Source of the DNA: UBA2211 sp049302755
Lineage (GTDB): Bacteria > Patescibacteriota > Minisyncoccia > Minisyncoccales > Minisyncoccaceae
NCBI GenBank assembly: GCA_049302755.1
Contig: JBAQMK010000004.1
Span: forward strand, 39,934-103,933
Length of the DNA stretch: 64,000 bases
Direction: 5' to 3'
The translations under genes were made by a program, and so were the position numbers. The notes under the pieces are model-generated. The model was not told the origin of the DNA and ran no database searches. It saw only the letters and a program-made list of their open reading frames with translations. This document shows, in pieces, positions 39,431 through 48,248 of the stretch (position 1 is its first letter; the number at the start of each line of letters is the position of its first letter).

Positions 39431-39556
39431 ATCTGAGTTATGCACATGCATTTTATGATATAAATATATAATATTGTCAAATTACAAACTTTTTCAAATT
39501 TTAAACCATAATTTTTGGTTAAAAATATTTCAAATTAATTAAAATGATTTATAAAT

Positions 39557-40768
39557 TTATTCTTTCAAATATTTTCTCCCCTTTAATTTGTCGGGCATAT
39601 ATTCCTGTTTTTCTTTATACTCAAAACTTGGACTGTATTTATATCCCTTTCCGTATCCAACTTCATCCATTAATTTAGAAACCGCATTTCTTAAATGCAA
39701 AGGAACGGGAAGATTTCCGTATTTTCTCACATCATCGGCCACTTTTCCGTAAGCTAAATATAATTCATTTGATTTTTTGCACTTGGACATATAAACAACG
39801 GCTTGCGCTAAAATCACATTACATTCCGGATAACCGATGAAATGACAGGCCTGGTAAGCGGCTACCGCTTGCTCTAAGGCTCGAGAATTGGCGAGTCCGA
39901 TATCTTCGGAAGCGAAACGAACCAAGCGACGGGCAATAAATAGTGGATCTTCGCCCGATTCAACCATTCGGGACAGCCAATACAGAGCAGCATTGGCATC
40001 CGAGCCTCTCATTGATTTATGTAAAGCGGAAATAATATTGTAATGCTCTTCCCCGTCTCGGTCATACATTAAAGCCGCCTTCTGAGTGGCTTCTTTTATC
40101 AATTCAACATTGATTTTGTTTGAAACCGAAGCCGCATATTCTAAAATATTCAAAGCAATACGAGCATCGCCGTTACTAACCAAAGACAATAAATCAACCG
40201 CCTTCTTATCAATCTTAATTTTCAATACTCCCAATCCTTTCTTTTTGTCTTTCAACGCTCGTTTAATAATCAAAGCAATACTTTCTTTGGTTAACTGTTT
40301 AAAAACAAAAACTCGGGAACGTGATAACAGCGCTCCCCTAACTTCAAAGCTGGGATTTTCGGTTGTCGCACCGATTAGAGTAATCAATCCGCTTTCAATG
40401 TGCGGCAATAATCCGTCCTGCTGTGTTTTGTTCCAGCGATGAATCTCATCGATAAAAAGAATAGTTCTCTTTCCTAATCTCTGATTAACTTTCGCTCTTT
40501 CAATTATTTCTCGTAAATCTTTGAGTCCGCTCGAAACCGCACTCACCCGGACAAATTCCGATTTGGTTTGTTTGGCAATTATGAAAGCCAGAGTTGTCTT
40601 GCCGGTGCCGGGCGGACCCCAAAAAATCATCGAAGGAATCTTGTCGGTCTTAATCGCCTCCCTTAATAATTTCTTTTCGCCCACAATTTCATCCTGACCC
40701 AAAAACTCCTCCAGTGTTTCCGGACGCATCCTATCGGCAAGAGGATTGTTAATGTTTAAAGTGGACAT
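39557..40768 (-). CDS. rarA: Replication-associated recombination ATPase RarA/MgsA
   Basis: 403-aa clamp-loader-like AAA+ ATPase acting at stalled forks. N-terminal LADRMRPETLEEFLGQDEIVG, Walker A FWGPPGTGKTTLAF (about 49-62), Walker B TILFIDEIHRW, sensor I LIGATTENPSFEV, and C-terminal DREGEEHYN-type block (YDRDGEEHYNIISALHKSMRGSD) plus YLARMVESGEDPLFIARRLVRFASEDIGLA-like stretch. Divergent from valS with a shared symmetrical -10. Start ATG 40768 has AAAGGAA 3-8 nt upstream. Confidence 0.96.
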   Translation of the reverse strand: MSTLNINNPLADRMRPETLEEFLGQDEIVGEKKLLREAIKTDKIPSMIFWGPPGTGKTTLAFIIAKQTKSEFVRVSAVSSGLKDLREIIERAKVNQRLGKRTILFIDEIHRWNKTQQDGLLPHIESGLITLIGATTENPSFEVRGALLSRSRVFVFKQLTKESIALIIKRALKDKKKGLGVLKIKIDKKAVDLLSLVSNGDARIALNILEYAASVSNKINVELIKEATQKAALMYDRDGEEHYNIISALHKSMRGSDANAALYWLSRMVESGEDPLFIARRLVRFASEDIGLANSRALEQAVAAYQACHFIGYPECNVILAQAVVYMSKCKKSNELYLAYGKVADDVRKYGNLPVPLHLRNAVSKLMDEVGYGKGYKYSPSFEYKEKQEYMPDKLKGRKYLKE

Positions 40769-40811
40769 ATTCCTTTTCTTTTATTATAATGAAAAAGCAA
40801 TAAAAAAACAA
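40762..40811. promoter_or_regulatory. Divergent overlapping promoters for rarA and valS
   Basis: Rightward: TGGACA (40762-40767), 17 nt, TATAAT (40785-40790). Leftward: TTGTTT (40806-40811), 17 nt, TATAAT (40783-40788). The two -10 boxes overlap in the palindrome ATTATAAT, so polymerase can serve only one direction at a time. Confidence 0.65.
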
Positions 40812-40815
40812 CGAA

Positions 40816-43158
40816 ATGGAAAATATAGACGAAACATTCCCTAAGAACTACGACTTTAAGTCAATTGAAGACAAATGGAGAAAAGCTTGGGACCAAAAAG
40901 AACTCTTTAAATTCTCTTATCTCCCTGGAGACAAGCTTTTTACCGTTGACACTCCCCCTCCCTACGTTTCCGCCGACCACTTACATGCCGGACATATCAT
41001 GAGTTACACTCAGGCCGAATTTATCGTCCGCTACAAAAGAATGCAAGGATACAAAGTATTCTATCCGATGGGCTTTGACGACAACGGATTGCCAACCGAA
41101 AGATTCGTTGAAAAGAAATATAAAATCGATAAATCAAGAACTACCAAGAAAGAATTCATTGACCTTTGCTTGAAAGAAACCGAAAAAGGAATTGAAACAT
41201 ATAAGAATCTTTGGAACATGCTCGGAATTTCCGTTGACTGGTCTAAGACATACAGCACGATTGCCCCTTTGCCGACCAAAGTTTCCCAATGGTCTTTAAT
41301 CGATTTATACAAAAAAGGATTATTGTATCGACAAGAACTGCCGATTCTTTGGTGCCCGACCTGCCAAACCGCTATTTCCCAGTCTGACCTGGAAGACAAA
41401 GAAAGAGATTCCAAAATGAATTATTTAAGTTTCCCGATTAAAGACGGCGAAAGCGTTGTCATCGCTACCACCAGACCGGAACTGTTACCGGCCTGTGTCG
41501 CTTTGTATTTCAATCCAACCGACGACCGATACAAAGAATTAACTGATAAGAAAGCAATTGTTCCGCTTTTCAATCAAGAAGTAACATTCAAAACCAGTGA
41601 AGCGGTAGATAAAGAAAAAGGAACTGGTCTAATGATGGTTTGTACTTGGGGTGACCAGGAAGATTTGGAAAAATGGAGAATTGATAGCTTAGAAACCAAG
41701 AGTCTTTTGACTCCCGACGGAAGATTAAACGAGCTGGGACAAAAATACCAAGGAATGAAAATTGAAAAAGCCCGAGAAGAGATAATCAATGATTTAAAAG
41801 AACAAGGATTTTTAATCAGACAGGAGGATTTAAGTCATTCGGTTAATGTCCACGAAAGATGCGATACTCCAGTCGAATTGATTTTGAGCAAGCAATGGTT
41901 CATCAAAATTTCCGACCAAAAAGAAAAATGGTTAGAAATGGGAGAAAAGATAGACTGGCATCCCAAAGAAATGATCGAACCGTACAAACTCTGGGTTAAT
42001 TCCTTAAAATGGGACTGGTGTGTTTCACGCCAAAGATACTACGGTGTGCCCTTCCCCTTCTGGTACTGTAAAGATTGCGGAGAGGTAATCTTACCCGATG
42101 AAAAAGATTTACCGGTTTCTCCGACCGAACAAGAAGCTCCAGCAAAAGAATGTCCTAAATGCGGTAGTAAGGAAATCATTCCCGAAACCGATGTCATGGA
42201 CACCTGGGCCACTTCTTCCTGTACGCCATTCCTTTTAAGAGAACTAGCTAACAACCAAGAACTGTTCCCGGTTGATTTGCGACCCAATGCCCACGAAATC
42301 ATCAGAACTTGGGATTTCTATTCCATCGTTAAAAGCTTCTATCATTTCAATGATATCCCTTTTAAAAACATTATGGTTTCCGGCCACGGCTTAGACGAGC
42401 ACGGAAAGAAAATATCGAAAAGACTGGGCAACTATGTTCCTTCTGATCAATTAGTTGAAGAATTTGGAGCCGATGCCATCAGATACTGGGCCACCGGCGC
42501 CGGATTAGGACAAAACTTAAGATTCAATCCCAAAGAAATCAAAAAAGGAAAACAGATTACCACCAAGCTTTGGAACGTTGCCCGATTCATTATTATGAAT
42601 TTAGACAACTACGAAGAAAAAGATATTAATCTCGAATATCCTGATCTTTGGATTCTAAAAGAAATGAACGAAACGATAAAAAAAGCGACGGAAAACTTTG
42701 AATCATATCAATACGCCAAAGTCAAAAATGAAATCGAAGAATTCTTCATGTCCAAATTCTGCGATTACTATGTTGAATTTATTAAATACCGACTATACGG
42801 AGAAAACGAAACATCAAAAAGAGCTGCTCAATACACAATGAAAACCGTATTCACTAATATCTTAAAAATGTTTGCTCCGATTCTCCCCTTTATCACCGAT
42901 GAACTATATACCAACTTCAGTACTGAAGAAAGTATTCATATCTCAAATTGGCCAACAATTCAAACAATTAAAACAAAGCTAGATGATTCTGATTTCAATG
43001 AAGCCATCTCGGCTATTGATGAGGTAAGAAAATACAAATCGGAAAATCAAATCTCTCTCGGCGCGGAAATTGAAGAATATAAACTCCAAACTAAAGTCAA
43101 TTTAGATAAATACGGAGAATTTATCTCTAAAGCTATCAGAGTAAAATCACTATCTTAA
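40816..43158 (+). CDS. valS: Valyl-tRNA synthetase
   Basis: 780-aa class I synthetase. The HIGH motif is in DHLHAGHIMSYTQAEF (about 55-70), the editing domain has ATTRPELLPACVALY, KWDWCVSRQRYYGVPFPFWY precedes a zinc finger (CKDCGEVI ... CPKCGSKEI), and the KMSKS loop is HGKKISKRLGNYV. Zinc-binding Cys also occur in ILWCPTCQTAI. Shorter than E. coli ValS: the C-terminal coiled coil is truncated, as in archaeal-like ValRS of several CPR genomes. Rightward single-gene unit ended by a strong hairpin. Confidence 0.95.
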   Translation: MENIDETFPKNYDFKSIEDKWRKAWDQKELFKFSYLPGDKLFTVDTPPPYVSADHLHAGHIMSYTQAEFIVRYKRMQGYKVFYPMGFDDNGLPTERFVEKKYKIDKSRTTKKEFIDLCLKETEKGIETYKNLWNMLGISVDWSKTYSTIAPLPTKVSQWSLIDLYKKGLLYRQELPILWCPTCQTAISQSDLEDKERDSKMNYLSFPIKDGESVVIATTRPELLPACVALYFNPTDDRYKELTDKKAIVPLFNQEVTFKTSEAVDKEKGTGLMMVCTWGDQEDLEKWRIDSLETKSLLTPDGRLNELGQKYQGMKIEKAREEIINDLKEQGFLIRQEDLSHSVNVHERCDTPVELILSKQWFIKISDQKEKWLEMGEKIDWHPKEMIEPYKLWVNSLKWDWCVSRQRYYGVPFPFWYCKDCGEVILPDEKDLPVSPTEQEAPAKECPKCGSKEIIPETDVMDTWATSSCTPFLLRELANNQELFPVDLRPNAHEIIRTWDFYSIVKSFYHFNDIPFKNIMVSGHGLDEHGKKISKRLGNYVPSDQLVEEFGADAIRYWATGAGLGQNLRFNPKEIKKGKQITTKLWNVARFIIMNLDNYEEKDINLEYPDLWILKEMNETIKKATENFESYQYAKVKNEIEEFFMSKFCDYYVEFIKYRLYGENETSKRAAQYTMKTVFTNILKMFAPILPFITDELYTNFSTEESIHISNWPTIQTIKTKLDDSDFNEAISAIDEVRKYKSENQISLGAEIEEYKLQTKVNLDKYGEFISKAIRVKSLS

Positions 43159-43167
43159 GTAAAACAA

Positions 43168-43190
43168 AACACTCCCAAATCGGGAGTGTT
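43168..43190. terminator. Bidirectional terminator between valS and the PKD-repeat gene
   Basis: Perfect 9-bp stem AACACTCCC / GGGAGTGTT with a 5-nt loop; TTTTGTTTT follows leftward, TCTGCTTG rightward, so it suits the PKD gene best. Confidence 0.85.
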
Positions 43191-43210
43191 CTGCTTGTTT
43201 TCTTTAACCT

Positions 43211-46200
43211 CTATTTAATATTAAAGTATTTGCTTTTTTCAACCTTAGTTGAAGCCTCTCTTTCGGCTAAGCATTCTCTCTCTTTTTTTCTTTCGATTAA
43301 AAGATACATTACGATAATACATAGGATTAAGAATAACAGAGTTAGTAATCCAGCATAAGCCTGTAGATTAACTAAAGAAATCAATCCAGCACCGGCTTCA
43401 GCACCTCTGATTACATTAATAGTTGCAGTTCTCTTAACTGTATCAGCACCCTTAGCTGAAACTTCGATGGTGTTGATTAATTCATTAGAACCGTAGCTAA
43501 AGCTGCTTACATCATCAACCTTTCCTTTGAAAGTAATGACTTTTGATTCGCCTAAAGCAATTGTTCCAATATCCATATTAAGCGATAATGAACCACTGTA
43601 TGATTGATTATCAATCTTAATATCGTTAATAGCAGTAATCTTGTCAGAAACAATAGTTTTCAAAACAACATTTTCTAACAATTTTGTTCCGGTAGAAGTA
43701 ATGATAACTCTAAACTCTACCTCATCTTTTGGATTTGCAGTGATTGAATTCTGCCAAGCAGTTTCTTTTTGAGTGACATTACGAACCAATCCTTCAAGAG
43801 AAATTTCTGCCTTGGTCGGAGTTACAACCGGTACGTATCCGCCAGTGGTATAAGCTCGAGAGTATTGAGCGTCAGAATATGAATACATTCCTTCGTCGCA
43901 ACCAACAGCCCATGCTTTGTAGTAATACCAAACATTATTAGCTAAATTGCTATCAACAACAGATGAACCTGTTCCGTAATAAACAACTGTGCCGTCGGCA
44001 GAATTGTTCGGATAGCTTCCTGTTTTTCTGGTAACGATTGTGTAGCAAGAAGAAGCACTCTTATTCCAGTTCAATGAAATCTGGTTGCTTCCGGCGGCAA
44101 GAGCGGTAAAACCTGTTACTGCATCCGGCTTAGTTACAAAAGTAACATCTTGTCCGACAACAGTCTCTCTTCCGTTTGAAGCTTCGGCTCTGAAGTGGTA
44201 AGCTTTTCCTTTTTCTAATCCAGAAACATAGTAATCAAATGTCTGGCCGGTATATCTATTAGTAGTCCAAGGAGTAGAATTACTGTATGAAGAAAGTCTT
44301 CCCCAGTTAAATCTAACCGATGAATACTGTCCTCCGTCGTTAGTTAAGATTCCATTCAAAGTTGCTGAAGTTGTTCCAACAACCGGAGTGTTGGTTGTAA
44401 CCGCTAATCCGTTTGAATAACCTGAACCATAATTTCTAACCACGATATTTACCGTGTCAGAATTGCTGTATCCGCGAGAATCAGTTACGTATAAAGTACA
44501 AGTGTATGTAATATCTGAATTAACTGAAGGAGCGTAGTAAGTAGGATTCAATGAGTTTGAATTAGACAAACTTCCACCGTTACAAGACCAATATTGATTT
44601 AAAGAATATCCGTATTGGCTGTATGCATATCCGTTCAAAGTTGTTGATTGATTTTCCTGAATATCCTTATTTGTGCCTGCATCAACGGAAATACCAGAAT
44701 ATGTATTTTGTCCGCCAACAACAATTGTAGCTTGGGCATAAGCAACGTATCCGCCTCTTTCAACTTTTACTTTAGCGGTATATGTACCATCATTGTAGTA
44801 ATTACACATATCATAAGCGGTATAGTTTGTGTTGTTTGAATTTGCTACGATATCCCATGAATTATCATTTTGACAATCAAATCTATAAATAACAGGATAA
44901 TCTGACAAACCAATACTATTAACGTTTGCTGTTAAATCTACTCCATTCAAAGGAGCTGATCCTGATGACGGACTAGCTGACAAGCTAACATTTAATTCCG
45001 GTGAAAACCATCCACCATTATTAACTGTTACCATCACAGTATCGCTACCAGTATATCCTTTATTATCTCTGGCAGTTAGCGTACAAGTATATGATGTTGT
45101 TGAGCTAACTGAAGGAGCGTAGTAGGTGGTTGATAAAGAATTGTAGTTAGATAAACTTCCACTGGTGCATGACCACGCGTAAGTCATTGGATCGCCCTGA
45201 GGGTCGTTAGCATAACCAGATAAAATAGCATTTCCTCCGCTGGTAACTGAAATATTTGAACCAGCTTCAACTGTTGGATTTTCGTTACTATTACCACTGT
45301 CTATTACTGTAACGTTCATAGTATCGCTACCAGTGTGTCCACTATTGTCTCTAGCAGTTAGCGTACAAGTATATGTTGTAGTTGAGCTAACTGAAGGAGC
45401 GTAGTAAGTAGGATTCAAAGCAGTAGAACTAGATAAACTTCCACCTGTGCATGACCATGTATAAGTCATTGGGTCACCTTGAGGGTCATTAGCAGAACCT
45501 GATAAATTAACAGAATTTCCTTCATTAACGGTTACATCATTTCCAACATTTGCAGTTGGATTTTCACTAGGATTACCAGTATTTACTACTGTAACACTCT
45601 TAGTATCAGTATCGCTATTTCCTTTATTATCTCTAGCAGTTAACGTACAAGTATATGTTGTAGTTGAGCTAACTGAAGGAGCAGAATATGTAGGATTCAA
45701 AGCAGTAGAACTAGATAAACTTCCACCTGTGCATGACCATGTATAAGTCATTGGGTCACCTTGAGGATCAGTTGCTGTAGCTGAAAAAGCAACAGACTGT
45801 CCTTCGTTAACGCTAATATCTGAGCCAGCATTAACTACCGGATTTTCATTTACAACAGTATTTGAAATGTTTGCAAAGAAGGTTACGTGACCTTGTGATG
45901 GCCATCCTCCGGCAATACTTCCGATATTAACCTGAACACTGTTTCCGTTGTTAGTAACCGGAATCATTGTGCCTCCTGATGTTGATTGGTTAGGAAGCCA
46001 TCTGGCAGTGTTTTCAAAAGTAATAGACTGAGAAGAAGTAATATTAAGGGTTGCTGAACCAGAAACCTGGGCAGCGTTGTCGGCCCATAAAAGTCCAGAA
46101 AAAACCTTTTGTGTGCCGGCTGATGTGCTCGGTACACTTACTTTCACTTTTGTGTTGGTAGCATTTGTGCCATCAACAGTGTTGTGGTAATAAACATCAA

Positions 46201-46420
46201 TTGCAATTCTGTCTCCGGTCTGACCAGTAACTGAACTTGCCCAGCTGTATGTTCCGGCTGAAGTTGTAGAATTACCGATTCTTACCGTATCTAAATCATT
46301 GCTAGCATTGTTGAATTGAGGAACAGCAGCAATAGCGCTATTAACTCCAACAAACAATACAGAAACTAAAGATAAAAGACTCAAAACTATCGAACTATAA
46401 GATACTTTTATTGTATTCAT
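43211..46420 (-). CDS. Giant secreted surface protein with tandem PKD-like repeats
   Basis: 1069 aa. Signal peptide 1-32; an N-terminal beta domain with NTKVKVSVPSTSAG and VTFFANISNTVV (about 35-190); three near-identical PKD-like repeats at 191-283, 285-377 and 379-469 (period 94 aa; one Cys pair each, 28 residues apart), a diverged PKD-type module, a fourth related repeat with WSCNGGSLSNSNSLNPTYYAPSV, two Fn3-like modules, a DUF11-like domain (about 895-1010), a C-terminal membrane helix and a basic tail. Probably an adhesin or surface-layer-like stalk, tethered by the C-terminal helix. Single gene. Confidence 0.88.
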   Translation of the reverse strand: MNTIKVSYSSIVLSLLSLVSVLFVGVNSAIAAVPQFNNASNDLDTVRIGNSTTSAGTYSWASSVTGQTGDRIAIDVYYHNTVDGTNATNTKVKVSVPSTSAGTQKVFSGLLWADNAAQVSGSATLNITSSQSITFENTARWLPNQSTSGGTMIPVTNNGNSVQVNIGSIAGGWPSQGHVTFFANISNTVVNENPVVNAGSDISVNEGQSVAFSATATDPQGDPMTYTWSCTGGSLSSSTALNPTYSAPSVSSTTTYTCTLTARDNKGNSDTDTKSVTVVNTGNPSENPTANVGNDVTVNEGNSVNLSGSANDPQGDPMTYTWSCTGGSLSSSTALNPTYYAPSVSSTTTYTCTLTARDNSGHTGSDTMNVTVIDSGNSNENPTVEAGSNISVTSGGNAILSGYANDPQGDPMTYAWSCTSGSLSNYNSLSTTYYAPSVSSTTSYTCTLTARDNKGYTGSDTVMVTVNNGGWFSPELNVSLSASPSSGSAPLNGVDLTANVNSIGLSDYPVIYRFDCQNDNSWDIVANSNNTNYTAYDMCNYYNDGTYTAKVKVERGGYVAYAQATIVVGGQNTYSGISVDAGTNKDIQENQSTTLNGYAYSQYGYSLNQYWSCNGGSLSNSNSLNPTYYAPSVNSDITYTCTLYVTDSRGYSNSDTVNIVVRNYGSGYSNGLAVTTNTPVVGTTSATLNGILTNDGGQYSSVRFNWGRLSSYSNSTPWTTNRYTGQTFDYYVSGLEKGKAYHFRAEASNGRETVVGQDVTFVTKPDAVTGFTALAAGSNQISLNWNKSASSCYTIVTRKTGSYPNNSADGTVVYYGTGSSVVDSNLANNVWYYYKAWAVGCDEGMYSYSDAQYSRAYTTGGYVPVVTPTKAEISLEGLVRNVTQKETAWQNSITANPKDEVEFRVIITSTGTKLLENVVLKTIVSDKITAINDIKIDNQSYSGSLSLNMDIGTIALGESKVITFKGKVDDVSSFSYGSNELINTIEVSAKGADTVKRTATINVIRGAEAGAGLISLVNLQAYAGLLTLLFLILCIIVMYLLIERKKERECLAEREASTKVEKSKYFNIK
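45014..45850 (-). repeat. Three tandem 282-bp repeats inside the PKD protein gene
   Basis: Protein repeats of 94 residues. Two copies are almost identical at the DNA level (stretches near 45419-45484 and 45703-45766 differ at only a few bases), which indicates recent duplication or gene conversion. Confidence 0.85.
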
Positions 46421-46498
46421 ATATTTTTTATTATTTTTTTGATTATTTTTTATTATTTATTAAAAACGAATGATTAAAATAAGTGGTGGAGGGAAAAT

Positions 46499-47257
46499 TT
46501 AAATGACGATATCAACTGGACCACCGGGAACGGGGTCGTCAGTCGGACCTCCGGGAATAGGTGCATCCACGGGACCACCAGTACTTTCACTGATCATTCC
46601 ACCACTGCTGTCGTTGTTGTTGTTGCCGTCGAAGTTTAAACCTCTAACGACTTTAACTGCCTTGGCGTCTGTCCAGATAAGAGCGACAAGCTCTTTCTCT
46701 TTATTGAACACCTCAACGATGGCGATTCGCTGTTCTCCTCTCCTGTCCATTGGAGATATCCTCTCATCGATAAGATAAGAAGCAAATCCTTCGGGCATGG
46801 GTCCGGCAATCACGTTTTCTTGTGATACCAGTTCCCCTTTTGGAGAATAGACGATTTCGTCAATGATTTCTCCTGAAACGAAGATAACCGGATGTCCTTT
46901 GTCGTTATGGTTTCCCCTAATGACTTGATCCATCTCGCCTTCAGCGTTCAGGACATTGATTTCGCAATTCAGACACCGACCTCTCCATGACTCAAAGAAG
47001 TTTAATTTTGCAATTGCCTTCTCTAGGTCAATAGGATACAGTTTTCCGGCAAAAATGTCCACCAGATAAACCTTTCCTGCGGGGTTCGGCGTTGGTGTTT
47101 CAGTAGGCGTTGCGTATTTAATGTCCGCAAAATTACCTGCTGTATGTGTGTTCTCTTGCGGTGCATCTTCCTGATTGATCATTACATACTGACCAATAAC
47201 CACAGCGATTAATACCACTGCGATTACAATTAATCCAAGTTCTAATTTGGTTGCCAT
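46499..47257 (-). CDS. Membrane-anchored protein with Pro/Gly repeat tail
   Basis: 252 aa from ATG 47257 with GGAGG 8 nt upstream. One N-terminal membrane helix (about 6-27), a Thr/Pro linker (TPTETPTPNPAGK), then a soluble domain with a CxxC-type pair (GRCLNCEINVLN), PVIFVSGEIIDEIVYSPKGELVS and IAIVEVFNKEKELVALIWTDAKAVKVV. The C-terminus is four GGPxDxPxP-like repeats. It would be outside the cell apart from a short N-tail. No family recognised. Less AT-rich than neighbours; unit with its own promoter and a ~100-nt leader. Confidence 0.8.
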   Translation of the reverse strand: MATKLELGLIVIAVVLIAVVIGQYVMINQEDAPQENTHTAGNFADIKYATPTETPTPNPAGKVYLVDIFAGKLYPIDLEKAIAKLNFFESWRGRCLNCEINVLNAEGEMDQVIRGNHNDKGHPVIFVSGEIIDEIVYSPKGELVSQENVIAGPMPEGFASYLIDERISPMDRRGEQRIAIVEVFNKEKELVALIWTDAKAVKVVRGLNFDGNNNNDSSGGMISESTGGPVDAPIPGGPTDDPVPGGPVDIVI

Positions 47258-47286
47258 TCAATGTTCCTCCACCATGATATATAAGC

Positions 47287-47355
47287 TCATGGCGCGTGTT
47301 TAGCCTCGTAAATACAAGGATAAACAGACACCATGGGCAATTTAAAAGAGCCCAT
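47287..47355 (-). CDS. Possible 22-codon upstream ORF in the leader of the 252-aa gene
   Basis: ATG 47355 preceded by AGGAG at 6 nt; encodes MGSFKLPMVSVYPCIYEAKHAP then TGA, 29 nt before the main start. Its ATG lies in the arm of a 6-bp hairpin (ATGGGC/GCCCAT, 47333-47355). Because the predicted transcription start is only about 5 nt before, the SD may not be in the RNA. Tentative. Confidence 0.3.
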   Translation of the reverse strand: MGSFKLPMVSVYPCIYEAKHAP

Positions 47356-47366
47356 TTAAAGCTCCT

Positions 47367-47396
47367 GTATAATAACACCATTGTTAAATTTGTCAA
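47367..47396 (-). promoter_or_regulatory. Predicted promoter of the 252-aa gene
   Basis: Minus strand TTGACA (47391-47396), 18-nt spacer, TTATAC (47367-47372). Confidence 0.5.
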
Positions 47397-47408
47397 GACC
47401 CCAATAGA

Positions 47409-48248
47409 CTACTCTGAATCACACTCAGATCCTATCTTACAGATATTAGTTTTGTTGCCGAACCTCAAATCTATATACTTTAAGCTGTTTAAATCTCCAG
47501 CATATTTCCCATCATTCAAAACAATACCTAATTTCTCGATTTGCCAATCTAAATCGGCATATCCCCTATCTTCTCCGATATAAAAAATAATTTCGCAAGA
47601 CAAAACAGTCTGAATAATCGTTTTTGTCTTATAAATATCAAAATTATTGATATTGATGGAATATTTAGTAAGTCCTTCTTTGATTTTAGACAAATTTTCT
47701 AAAACGTTTTTTTTGTCAATATTTTCAATCTCTTCTTTTTGATTAATCTTAATTAAAGAAGTATACTCTTCCCTATCTTCAAAATTTTTAATATAACTTC
47801 CATTCTTGTCAATTAAGTATTTTTTTGCATCATCGAAACTATCGGTCCAAACAGCATAGGGAGTCTTTTCCACTATTTGCAAAGAAACCCCGTTAGGAAA
47901 ATCCTTTTTGACTGTAATTTTTTCTATTTCCGGAAAAGATTCCATTAAATCATTGACTCCGTTTCCCATCGAAAGAAAAATACTCTCCGTGCTGATATCA
48001 AATCCCAATAAAGAAAATGAAGTTTTAAATTTTTCTCCGGCGGCTTTTTCTAAGTCTTCGGTTAAAATATTATTATTTCCGCTGATATTAAGTTCTGAAA
48101 CTTGAAATCTCGGAGAAAACAATAAAAAACCGGCTGCCGACAAAACAATAATTGAAGCAAAAATGGAAAAAGAGAAATAAAAATTAGTGAAGATGCTTTT
48201 CTTTCTTCTTTTCATTGTTCTCCTTTTTGCTTTTATTCTTCTTTTCAT
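47409..48248 (-). CDS. ftsQ: Cell-division protein FtsQ/DivIB-like
   Basis: 279-aa bitopic protein: a basic cytoplasmic N-terminus (many Lys/Arg, MKRRIKAKRRTMKRRKK), one membrane helix (about 24-46), a POTRA domain beginning FQVSELNISGNNNILTEDLEKAA, then the FtsQ beta domain with PNGVSLQIVEKTPYAVW and a final strand region ending LKYIDLRFGNKTNI. Adjacent to the FemX-like gene with a 1-nt junction (TAATG type). The division role is well established for the family. Confidence 0.92.
   Translation of the reverse strand: MKRRIKAKRRTMKRRKKSIFTNFYFSFSIFASIIVLSAAGFLLFSPRFQVSELNISGNNNILTEDLEKAAGEKFKTSFSLLGFDISTESIFLSMGNGVNDLMESFPEIEKITVKKDFPNGVSLQIVEKTPYAVWTDSFDDAKKYLIDKNGSYIKNFEDREEYTSLIKINQKEEIENIDKKNVLENLSKIKEGLTKYSININNFDIYKTKTIIQTVLSCEIIFYIGEDRGYADLDWQIEKLGIVLNDGKYAGDLNSLKYIDLRFGNKTNICKIGSECDSE

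Noticed and set aside
45014..45850. CRISPR-like periodic repeat
   Set aside because: Period is 282 bp and in frame; the repeats are protein domains, not a CRISPR array.
47133..47396. 87-codon minus-strand ORF over the start of the 252-aa gene
   Set aside because: Out of frame with the SD-supported gene and runs over its promoter.
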